14,337 nt of DNA from Nitrospinae bacterium CG11_big_fil_rev_8_21_14_0_20_56_8 (GTDB lineage: Bacteria; Nitrospinota; Nitrospinia; Nitrospinales; VA-1): positions 10,058-24,394 of the forward strand of contig PCWF01000153.1 of NCBI GenBank assembly GCA_002796165.1, read 5' to 3'. The translations under genes and the position numbers were made by a program. This document shows, piece after piece, positions 6,671-13,435 of this stretch (position 1 is its first letter; each line of letters begins with the position of its first letter). The notes beneath the pieces were generated by a model, which was not told where the DNA came from, did no database searches, and was given only the letters and a program-made list of their open reading frames with translations.

Positions 6671-8650
6671 ATGTTGGGGAAAAAAACTGGCAGTAAACAT
6701 GCGGCAATCGTTTTAGGGCTGTTGGTAGCCTTTGCCATTTACCTGTTGCCCGGCATGGTCGGGGAGGTTCTGGCGAAGGAAGCCTTTGCCGAGCAGGTCT
6801 TTGCCGAGGAAGCATTCGCCAAGGAAGTCATGGCGGATGAAGCGGCGAAGACCGGTGAGGGCAAGCCTGAGGTTGAATGGAGTCAGGACGTATTCTACAA
6901 GGATTGGGAAGGCAACCCGCTGAAGGGTCCTGTAAGCGGTGCGCCGGCCCCTGAGTTGGTGGAAACGGACTACAATCGTTACGGATTTGCTCCCAGCCGG
7001 ATGATCCTCTGGATTGCAAATCAGCAACATCTGTATTTCGGTAGCTTCGTTCTTGCGGTTCCGATTTTCTGCATGATCATCGAGTTTATCGGAATCCGGA
7101 CGAAAGAGACCGACCCCATCATGTCCAAGAAATATGACAAGCTGGCTTACGACCTCATGAAGGTCAGTTTGACCGCGTATTCATGGACCGCCATTCTCGG
7201 TGGAATTCTTCTATTCACGTTCATCACGCTCTTTCCGGGATTCTTCAAGTACTTGGCTGGAATTTTCCGGCCGGTCATGCACGTGTACGCGCTGATGTTC
7301 CTGGCCGAGAGCGGTGTGCTTTATGTTTACTATTATGGTTGGGAGCGGATGAGTCAGGATAAGTTTATGAAATGGATTCATTGTAGCTTGTCCGTTCTTC
7401 TCAATCTGATCGGCACGGTTTTGATGTACCTGGCCAATTCCTGGGCGACCTTCATGCAGGCTCCCGGCGGAATCGACGAGCAGGGCCGGTTCCTGGGCAA
7501 CATCTGGCACGTGATCCATTCCACCCTGTGGAATCCGGTCGGTGTGCATCGGATCCTGGGAAACATCGTGTTCGGCGGGGGTATCGTGGGTGCGTATGCC
7601 GCCTATCATTATCTGACTGCGAAGACGGAAGAGGAGCGGGCGCATTATGACTGGGTCTGCTACGTGGCGATGTTTATCGCCATCTTCGGTCTGATTCCGC
7701 TTCCGTTTGCGGGCTACTGGTTGATGAAAGAAGTGTATGCCTTCCGCCAGCAGATGGGTATCACCCTGATGGGTGGAATCATGGCGTGGCTGTTCATCAT
7801 TCAGGCGGTTATGATCGGTCTTCTGTTCTTCGCCGCCAACTCTTACCTGCATAACAGCATGTCCCGGGTCAAGGGTTCGCACCGGTATATGAAATACTGC
7901 AAGTACATGGTGCTTCTCCTGATCGTTTGTTTCACGATGTGGATGACTCCTCACACGATCGTTATGACGCCGGCCGAGTTGAAGGCCATGGGTGGCGCCC
8001 AGCATCCGGTGGTGGGTCACTTCGGGGTTATGTCCGCGAAGAATACCGCGGTGAACCTGATGATTACCTGTACGGTCCTCTGTTTTATTCTGTACCAGCG
8101 GGCGAACAAGAAGATCATGGTTCCGTGGGCGACCATTGGCAACTGCTGGATCGCGGCGATCTTCGTTGGCGCCGCCGCCAACATCATTTACCTGGGTGTG
8201 TACGGTTACTTCCTTCCTGCCAACCAGCGGGTAGGTCTCTCCGTGCCTCAGGTGTCCACAACGCTTACGACTCTCTTCGTAGGTGTGGGCATTAATATCT
8301 CCATGTTCAAGGATTCGGAATCCTTTGGTGAGATAACCTGGGGGTCCCAGTCGAAGGTGGGAACTTATGCGATCTTCATGATGGCGATTGCCTTCACATG
8401 GTTGATGGGGCTCATGGGTTACATCCGGTCTGCCGTGCGCTTGTTCTGGCATGTGACCGAGGTGGTCCGCGACAATTCTCCCGATGCTTATACGCTGACC
8501 ATCGGCGAGGCGGGCAAGATGCTGACCTTCAATACCCTGTTTGTCTGGGTGCAGTTTGTGGTCGTTTTCTGGGTGGCCAGTCTCACCGGTAAAAAGGCTG
8601 AGGTCAAGGCTCCCGCGGGCGTCCCGGTTCCGGCTCAACAACAGGAGTAA
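6671..8650 (+). CDS. Cytochrome bd-like oxidase subunit I, divergent, with N-terminal signal/anchor and pentapeptide repeats
   Basis: This 659-residue polytopic membrane protein has about 13-14 predicted helices. Residues 12-34 form a signal or anchor helix, 36-60 a run of five-residue repeats, and 61-105 a soluble linker. The core then resembles CydA by eye. His120 (ANQQHLYFGSFVL) matches the b595 ligand, and Glu213 with YYGW (LMFLAESGVLY...) matches the conserved Glu segment. His293 (NPVGVHRILGNIV) and Met362 (AFRQQMG, compare FRIMVG) match the b558 ligands. The long quinol-binding Q-loop and GRQPW motif of classical CydA are not visible, and no CydB follows. Related bd-like proteins are known in nitrite-oxidising Nitrospira, where they are candidate terminal oxidases. 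It is first in a four-gene operon with c-type cytochromes, so electrons may arrive from cytochrome c. Oxygen reduction is inferred; a redox-coupled quinone or proton role is also possible. GGAGG precedes ATG. Confidence 0.8.
   Translation: MLGKKTGSKHAAIVLGLLVAFAIYLLPGMVGEVLAKEAFAEQVFAEEAFAKEVMADEAAKTGEGKPEVEWSQDVFYKDWEGNPLKGPVSGAPAPELVETDYNRYGFAPSRMILWIANQQHLYFGSFVLAVPIFCMIIEFIGIRTKETDPIMSKKYDKLAYDLMKVSLTAYSWTAILGGILLFTFITLFPGFFKYLAGIFRPVMHVYALMFLAESGVLYVYYYGWERMSQDKFMKWIHCSLSVLLNLIGTVLMYLANSWATFMQAPGGIDEQGRFLGNIWHVIHSTLWNPVGVHRILGNIVFGGGIVGAYAAYHYLTAKTEEERAHYDWVCYVAMFIAIFGLIPLPFAGYWLMKEVYAFRQQMGITLMGGIMAWLFIIQAVMIGLLFFAANSYLHNSMSRVKGSHRYMKYCKYMVLLLIVCFTMWMTPHTIVMTPAELKAMGGAQHPVVGHFGVMSAKNTAVNLMITCTVLCFILYQRANKKIMVPWATIGNCWIAAIFVGAAANIIYLGVYGYFLPANQRVGLSVPQVSTTLTTLFVGVGINISMFKDSESFGEITWGSQSKVGTYAIFMMAIAFTWLMGLMGYIRSAVRLFWHVTEVVRDNSPDAYTLTIGEAGKMLTFNTLFVWVQFVVVFWVASLTGKKAEVKAPAGVPVPAQQQE
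6776..6850 (+). repeat. Tandem pentapeptide-coding repeat in the bd-like gene
   Basis: Codons 36-60 read as five in-frame 15-base units: KEAFA, EQVFA, EEAFA, KEVMA, DEAAK. The DNA copies are imperfect, but the pattern x-E-x-[FM]-A is clear in the first four. It directly follows the hydrophobic helix and should form a charged amphipathic segment outside the membrane. Confidence 0.7.
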
Positions 8651-8714
8651 CAGGTTTCACGCTTGCTTGATTAACATTGTGACGAAAATCCTAGGCTAAA
8701 GGAGAGGAGAGAAG

Positions 8715-10067
8715 ATGCTTCCGGAGCAGAAAGATATACTGTGGACCTTTCTTTCGATGGCGTTTACGGTATTCGCACTCTACGCGTTTATCAATGTTGT
8801 GCGCCATGCCCGTGAACGGGAAGGCGTAAACGGCAAATTTTGGGGCACCGTCTTTGCCGGTTTCCTGGTGATCAGTTTCCTGGAAACGGTGCACATGTTC
8901 GATCTGGTGCAGGGAGAACAGTTGTTGTTCTTCTTCAAGTACATCGTGTTGACTGTTTTTCTGCTCCTGTTGTCGTGGGGCATCTTCTTCAAGAGCGAGA
9001 AGATTGAAGATCAGTCCCCTCCCATCATTCGTGGATTTTTCTTCTGGATGGCGGTTTCCGTTTCCCTGGCGGGTTACACGAACTGGCTTCCCCAGCAGAG
9101 AAGTGATCCGCCGCCCAAGGAAACGGCCATCGCCGGCGACCTCACCATGGAAGAGTATGCGGAAATGGGCCGGGTGATCGTGTTCGGTGCCAAGCAGGTT
9201 GCCGGACAGAAGTCGATCGGTAAGGGCCAATGTCCGCTGTGCCATACCTTCGATCCCGGTGACAACATCGGCCGTTGCCCGAATCTCTTCGGTGTTGAAG
9301 AGCGGAGTCACACCCGGGTCAAGGAGGAACGGTATGCCACGTCTCCGGTCAAGATCGGCGATGCAGAGCCCGCCACGGGAGTTGTGAAGGGGAAACCCGA
9401 TCAGATCCCGGCGGCTTACAAGCGGGCGGGTAGCCCGGATCTCATTGGAGAGGATTATCTCCGCGAGTCTCTGATGTGTCCCACCTGTTACGTGGTTGAG
9501 GGTTATGGCAAAGAGGGAGATACCAAAAGCCCGATGCCCGTTATTTCCAAACCTCCGATCAGCTTGAGTCCGGTGGAGTTGAACGCCGTTATTGCCTGGC
9601 TCCAGTCGAAAGACAATCCCGGCGACTACTCGAAGGTGACCGTTCCTCTGCCGACGGCCGGATCCGGCCAGGCGAAGGAAGAAAAACCCGCCGAGGATGA
9701 GGGCGAAAAACCGGTTTTCGTGACGGGTAATGAGCCCATCGACGAGATGATCAATACTCTCGGTTGTCCGCTGTGTCATACGATTCCGGGAGTGGAAGGG
9801 GCGGTTGGAGCTTTGGGGCCTGTGCTTCATGAGAAAATCAACGCTCCCAAGCGCATCAAGGATCCCAATTACAAGGGTAAGGCCACCAACACCAAGGAGT
9901 ACGTGAAGGAGTCTATCCTGACCCCAAGTGCGTTTGTCGTGTTCAACGAGGAAGCGGGAGAGTCCTTCCCCGATGGTTTAATGCCCCAGGACTTCAAGAA
10001 CAAGTTGTCGATCGATGCCCTGGACAAGCTAGTTGATTTTATCAGCCAGACGCAACCCCAAGGCTAA
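8715..10067 (+). CDS. Membrane-anchored di-heme cytochrome c with four N-terminal helices
   Basis: This 450-residue protein has about four membrane helices (roughly 10-28, 43-60, 70-92, 105-124) and then a periplasmic part with two related cytochrome c domains. Domain A has CPLCHTF (Cys173, Cys176, His177) with Met274 in SPMPVI as likely sixth ligand. Domain B has CPLCHTI (Cys351, Cys354, His355) with Met423 in GLMPQDF. A charged AKEEKPAEDEGEK linker (320-332) separates them. CPTCY at 255-259 looks like a broken heme motif, but aligns with TPSAFVV in domain B, so it is probably not a heme site. It likely shuttles electrons to or from the bd-like subunit, and its helices may replace the missing CydB. 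It lies 64 bases after the bd-like gene, with a strong AGGAGAGGAG upstream. Heme content is clear; complex membership is inferred. Confidence 0.85.
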   Translation: MLPEQKDILWTFLSMAFTVFALYAFINVVRHAREREGVNGKFWGTVFAGFLVISFLETVHMFDLVQGEQLLFFFKYIVLTVFLLLLSWGIFFKSEKIEDQSPPIIRGFFFWMAVSVSLAGYTNWLPQQRSDPPPKETAIAGDLTMEEYAEMGRVIVFGAKQVAGQKSIGKGQCPLCHTFDPGDNIGRCPNLFGVEERSHTRVKEERYATSPVKIGDAEPATGVVKGKPDQIPAAYKRAGSPDLIGEDYLRESLMCPTCYVVEGYGKEGDTKSPMPVISKPPISLSPVELNAVIAWLQSKDNPGDYSKVTVPLPTAGSGQAKEEKPAEDEGEKPVFVTGNEPIDEMINTLGCPLCHTIPGVEGAVGALGPVLHEKINAPKRIKDPNYKGKATNTKEYVKESILTPSAFVVFNEEAGESFPDGLMPQDFKNKLSIDALDKLVDFISQTQPQG

Positions 10068-10085
10068 TAGACAGGAGATTTGAAA

Positions 10086-11057
10086 ATGAACAAAGGTTTG
10101 TTGAGTTTTGTTCTGGCTGTTGGTGGGCTGGCCGCGTTTCATATCGGCCTGTTTCCCGTCTTCACGCCAAAGGAGATCGGTTGGGTATTCAACCGGTATG
10201 TGTATTACCTTCTCTTTGCTTTCTACCTCGTTTTTATCCATGTGGGGTTGAGGCTGAAGCCACCCATGGCTCTGCGGGCGCTGTACGTGTGGGGAATGGG
10301 CTTTTACTTTTATGAGTCTATTCTTTATCCTCCGGTTCCCTGGACCCTGTTCATCACCTATATGACGATGTGGTCCATCGGCACCTTCCTTTACATCAGC
10401 CAGGATCCGCTTACATTCCGGGAATTCCGCGCTCCGATCGTGAAGGTGATTGTCGGGGATTACAAACTTGCCCGAATGGTGATTTTCGTGGCATTACCTT
10501 TCTTGGTTGGGTTCGGCACCTACAAAGCGCTTTACCCCCATTTCGAGGAACCGGTGGAGTTGCGGACGGTTCACCCGGCGCCTCCGGCGACCACGCGGGT
10601 GCATGGTAAAAATTACACGCTGGAAGGCCTGAACAATCCCTTCCGGACTGACGAACAGGATAATTATAAAGACAGTTTCCCCTTCCTGGATGCGGACAAG
10701 CAGGAGTATATGAAATCCGTTACGGAAGGTGGAACGATCTTTTTCCAGAACTGCCACTTCTGTCATGGTGACCAGTTGAACGGATTGGGGATGTTCTCCC
10801 ATGTGTTCAATCCGACACCGGCTAACTTTATCGACCCGGGGACTATCGCGATGCTCCGCGAATCGTTCCTGTTCTGGCGCGTATCCAAAGGGGGCCCGGG
10901 ACTTCCAAACGAATCGACCCCGTGGTCGTCGGCCATGCCTCCCTGGGAAGAGCACCTGAAAACGGAGGAAATCTGGAAAGTCATCCTGTTCGAGTACTGG
11001 TACACGGGATGGCATCCACGGACGTTTGATACCGAGTCCTCCGCCGGCAAGGAATAA
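10086..11057 (+). CDS. Membrane-anchored mono-heme cytochrome c with five N-terminal helices
   Basis: This 323-residue protein has about five membrane helices (4-22, 37-55, 64-82, 86-104, 130-148) and a periplasmic class-I-like cytochrome c domain. Heme attaches at CHFCHG (Cys223, Cys226, His227), with Met284 in SAMPPWEEHL as likely sixth ligand and TEEIWKVILFEYWYTGW as the C-terminal helix. An in-frame TTG at 10080 is too close to AGGAG (10073-10077); ATG 10086 has correct spacing (8 bases) and gives MNKGLLSFVL, a natural membrane start. It begins 18 bases after the preceding cytochrome gene, clearly in the same operon. A membrane-bound electron carrier between the two di-heme cytochromes and the bd-like core is the likely role. 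I do not recognise the membrane domain as a named family. Confidence 0.85.
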   Translation: MNKGLLSFVLAVGGLAAFHIGLFPVFTPKEIGWVFNRYVYYLLFAFYLVFIHVGLRLKPPMALRALYVWGMGFYFYESILYPPVPWTLFITYMTMWSIGTFLYISQDPLTFREFRAPIVKVIVGDYKLARMVIFVALPFLVGFGTYKALYPHFEEPVELRTVHPAPPATTRVHGKNYTLEGLNNPFRTDEQDNYKDSFPFLDADKQEYMKSVTEGGTIFFQNCHFCHGDQLNGLGMFSHVFNPTPANFIDPGTIAMLRESFLFWRVSKGGPGLPNESTPWSSAMPPWEEHLKTEEIWKVILFEYWYTGWHPRTFDTESSAGKE

Positions 11058-11110
11058 ACCTGGTCTAACGGTTGTTAAAAACCTTAAATCTATAAAATTG
11101 ACGGGGTACC

Positions 11111-12862
11111 ATGATTAACATTGAACAAAAAGGAGTCAAGCGCCTGCTGGTCCTTTTGGCCGTCACGGCGTCTCTGCTTTTGCCGGCAGGAGTGTTTGCG
11201 GCACAGCCTCCGGACGCGGTTAAGCAGGATAAGCTGGAGCTGGGAAAAAAAGTTTATTTCAAACGCTGTGTCTGGTGTCATGGCGTGCAGGGGGCCGGTG
11301 ACGGTCCCTCCGCTGATCGCCTGTTCACGAGACCGCGTAACTTCACCCAGGGAACCTTCAAGATTCGGACCACCGACTCGGGTGAGCTTCCCCTGGAAGC
11401 CGACCTCATCACGACCGTAAAAAATGGTCTGCCCGGTTCGGCCATGCCGGCTTGGGGTGAGTTTCTGAATGAAGAAGAAATCGTCTCCGTAGTCAACTTC
11501 GTTAAAACCCTGGTTCAGGACCGGGATTTTAACGATGCGGAAGATGAAGTCAATGTACAGGATTTCGGAAGTAATCCCTGGAACACCACGGGTCCCTATC
11601 ATTTGGGAGTTCCTCAGGAAGCCATCGACCAGGGCAAGGAAATCTTCACAAAAAACAAGTGCTGGGAATGTCATGGCGGCGAAGGCCGCGGTGACGGCAA
11701 CCCCACCATGAAGGATGACTGGGGATTCCCGATTGTCGCGGCGGACTGGCGGCAATGCTGGAATTTCCGCGGTTCGCGCCGGGATCCGTTTAACCCGTTC
11801 AATATTGTCCGCACGATTTCCACGGGTCTGAACGGCACCCCGATGCCCAACTTCAGGGAACAGATCACGATTGAAGACCGGTGGAAACTGGCCGCCTTCG
11901 TGAATTCCCTGTGCCCGAGGAAGAAAATCGATCGGCTGACCAACAAGCCGATCAACGACTTCCTCATCAGTTCGGAGAATACTCTGGGTCCCGTCGCTAA
12001 GGATATGGATGATCCGATGTGGAGCACTCCCTTTGATGATCCGAAGGTCACGAAATGGGAAGATTCGGAAGAGTACAAGGGGGGTGAGACCTTCCAGTTC
12101 CGGCCGCGCCGCAATTATGTGGCTCTGGCGGGACAGATTACCCGCGGTGACCGCAACTTCCGGCCCATGGTGGATAACCTCTGGGTAACGTCCCGGTGGA
12201 GCGAAGAAGAGAAAGCGGTTTATTTCCTCGTCGAATATCACCTGCGGTTCCTGTCCCAAGATCCGGAAAACAAGGATGCCGTGGCCATTCAATGGCCGGC
12301 CAAATTGCAGGATCTGTTCGGCGCTGAAAAGCCTTATTTCATCTTTGGTGATTCCAAGAAACCGGTTCACCTGTGGCGCGCCAAGTTCCTTGCGAAGGAT
12401 TATGATCCCACCAATGCTCCCAAGGAAGATGGCTATCAGCTGGACATCAGCGCCGATGAGGTGAATGGCACCGGGTTTGACGCCGTAAAAGTCCGCGAAG
12501 ACGCCAATGAAGTGGAAGTGGTCGATTCCGAGTACAAGCAGGGGATGGTCCGGGTTCTTTTCAAACGGACTTTGACGACCGAAAATGCGGATGGAAACGA
12601 AGTTCAGCTCGAGACCGAGAAGTTCATGCCCGTTTCTTTCATGCAGTGGTCGGGCCGCAATAAAGAAAAAGACGAGCATATGGCCATCTCCACCTGGTAC
12701 TACACGATTCTGAAACCGTCGATTCCAAACTCGATTTATTACAACGCTGTGATCATGGGCGTGGTTTTTGCCGGATTGCAGGGTTGGCTGGTTTGGATGA
12801 CCAAGCGGACCAAAAAGATGTACTCTAGCGGAAAAGCGCGGCAGGATGAATTGCCGTTGTAA
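11111..12862 (+). CDS. Exported di-heme cytochrome c fused to an ethylbenzene-dehydrogenase-like (EB_dh / NxrC-like) domain
   Basis: This 583-residue protein has a signal peptide (basic start, LLVLLAVTASLLLPAGVFA, cleavage near 30) and two cytochrome c domains. The first has CVWCHG (Cys53, Cys56, His57) with Met112 in SAMPAW; the second has CWECHGG (Cys184, Cys187, His188) with Met245 in GTPMPNF. A beta-rich domain of about 290-530 follows, then an anchor helix (545-562) and the basic tail TKRTKK. That domain resembles the heme b-binding gamma subunit of ethylbenzene dehydrogenase, DMSO-reductase relatives and nitrite oxidoreductase (NxrC). The diagnostic piece is FIFGDSKKPVHLWRAKF (410-426), but Phe412 stands where I expect the heme-ligating Met. 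It may collect electrons from NXR or another periplasmic donor. The ribosome site is weak (GGGG), 53 bases after the previous stop; a terminator follows. Cytochrome parts are certain, the EB_dh call moderate. Confidence 0.82.
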   Translation: MINIEQKGVKRLLVLLAVTASLLLPAGVFAAQPPDAVKQDKLELGKKVYFKRCVWCHGVQGAGDGPSADRLFTRPRNFTQGTFKIRTTDSGELPLEADLITTVKNGLPGSAMPAWGEFLNEEEIVSVVNFVKTLVQDRDFNDAEDEVNVQDFGSNPWNTTGPYHLGVPQEAIDQGKEIFTKNKCWECHGGEGRGDGNPTMKDDWGFPIVAADWRQCWNFRGSRRDPFNPFNIVRTISTGLNGTPMPNFREQITIEDRWKLAAFVNSLCPRKKIDRLTNKPINDFLISSENTLGPVAKDMDDPMWSTPFDDPKVTKWEDSEEYKGGETFQFRPRRNYVALAGQITRGDRNFRPMVDNLWVTSRWSEEEKAVYFLVEYHLRFLSQDPENKDAVAIQWPAKLQDLFGAEKPYFIFGDSKKPVHLWRAKFLAKDYDPTNAPKEDGYQLDISADEVNGTGFDAVKVREDANEVEVVDSEYKQGMVRVLFKRTLTTENADGNEVQLETEKFMPVSFMQWSGRNKEKDEHMAISTWYYTILKPSIPNSIYYNAVIMGVVFAGLQGWLVWMTKRTKKMYSSGKARQDELPL

Positions 12863-12883
12863 TGTTTGAAAGTGCAGGAAAGG

Positions 12884-12914
12884 AAAAGCCCGCCGAAAGG
12901 CGGGCTTTTTTTTT
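12884..12914 (+). terminator. Rho-independent terminator of the cytochrome operon
   Basis: AAAAGCCCGCC (12884-12894) pairs perfectly with GGCGGGCTTTT (12899-12909) around a GAAA tetraloop, followed by nine T in total (12906-12914). It lies 21 bases after the last cytochrome gene. In the minus direction the tail would be TTTTCCTTTCC, so it may also weakly stop rpoZ transcription coming from the right. Confidence 0.93.
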
Positions 12915-13012
12915 GTCTCTTTGCTGATTGAAGGGGAAAGAATTCCCGGTTTGTTTAGCCTGTAAAAACAGGCAGGCGGAGAACGGGAGAAACGTAAAAA
13001 TGAGGGGGAAAA

Positions 13013-13252
13013 TCAGGCGTCTTCGGTAACCTGCTCCAGATCCATATTGCCTTCGCAAATTTCTTTTAAGGCCAATTCAAAATAGGATTTGGGATTGGAG
13101 TATTCGTTGGGGTCGATGTTTTCGATCGTGGGTTGAGCCCCCTTTTCAAGTTGATGAATTCTCTGGGAGACCAGGATGGAAAGTAAAAACCGGCTCTTGA
13201 CGACGTTTTGAGCTTCTTTTACCAATTGCAGTGTGTCTTGCATGTTTTTCAT
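13013..13252 (-). CDS. rpoZ: DNA-directed RNA polymerase omega subunit
   Basis: This 79-residue protein matches RpoZ, the small subunit that helps fold and hold the beta' subunit of RNA polymerase. The conserved core SRFLLSILVSQRIHQLEKGAQP (20-41) corresponds to NRFDLVLVAARRARQM in E. coli, and YFELALKEICEGNM (57-70) to the ALREIEEG segment. The acidic tail DLEQVTEDA is typical. ATG 13252 and ATG 13243 (fourth codon) are both possible starts; neither has a recognisable ribosome site. A small CTTTC-ATC-GAAAG hairpin (13258-13270) lies five bases before the first ATG. It is transcribed from its own promoter (13395-13423), about 136 bases of leader away, and converges on the cytochrome operon terminator. 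Short size and divergence from proteobacterial omega are normal outside that phylum. Confidence 0.85.
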   Translation of the reverse strand: MKNMQDTLQLVKEAQNVVKSRFLLSILVSQRIHQLEKGAQPTIENIDPNEYSNPKSYFELALKEICEGNMDLEQVTEDA

Positions 13253-13317
13253 GGTAGCTTTCGATGAAAGGTTTCTTAAAAGGCGCCACTAATCAATTAT
13301 GAGGATTTGCGTTTTTC

Positions 13318-13353
13318 CGATTCGTCGTCTCTTTTTTCGAGTGGGATCAATCG
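13318..13353 (-). other. Weak nested inverted repeat in the rpoZ leader
   Basis: In the predicted rpoZ leader, CGATT and AATCG arms (13318-13322 / 13349-13353) enclose a smaller CTC-GAAAAAA-GAG element. Arms are only five and three bases, so structure is tentative. The leader (about 13253-13388) contains no gene I can recognise and no tRNA. Confidence 0.3.
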
Positions 13354-13394
13354 CAGAAAGCGGCAATAACAGGGGATCCAAAGTCTAATTTTTA

Positions 13395-13423
13395 ATTTTA
13401 ATCCACGACAGATATCCTGTCAA
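13395..13423 (-). promoter_or_regulatory. Consensus sigma-70 promoter for rpoZ
   Basis: On the minus strand, a perfect TTGACA (13418-13423) precedes TAAAAT (13395-13400) with exactly 17 bases between. Transcription should start near 13388. It lies 12 bases beyond the threonine aldolase stop, so rpoZ need not depend on read-through from that gene. Confidence 0.8.
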
Positions 13424-13435
13424 TGGCGAACTTTT

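Noticed and set aside
7211..8641. Long minus-strand open frame opposite the bd-like gene
   Set aside because: Low-complexity His/Arg-rich translation antisense to a conserved membrane protein; a shadow frame.
9477..9491. CPTCY as a third heme-binding site in the di-heme cytochrome
   Set aside because: It lacks the His, and the equivalent segment of the duplicated domain (TPSAF) shows the position is not a heme site.
11068..11096. TATAAA before the last cytochrome gene as an internal promoter
   Set aside because: No -35 element at 16-18 bases upstream; the gap is short and the gene fits the operon.
11090..12679. Long minus-strand open frame opposite the last cytochrome gene
   Set aside because: Antisense to two verified heme domains and the EB_dh-like region; no recognisable domain of its own.
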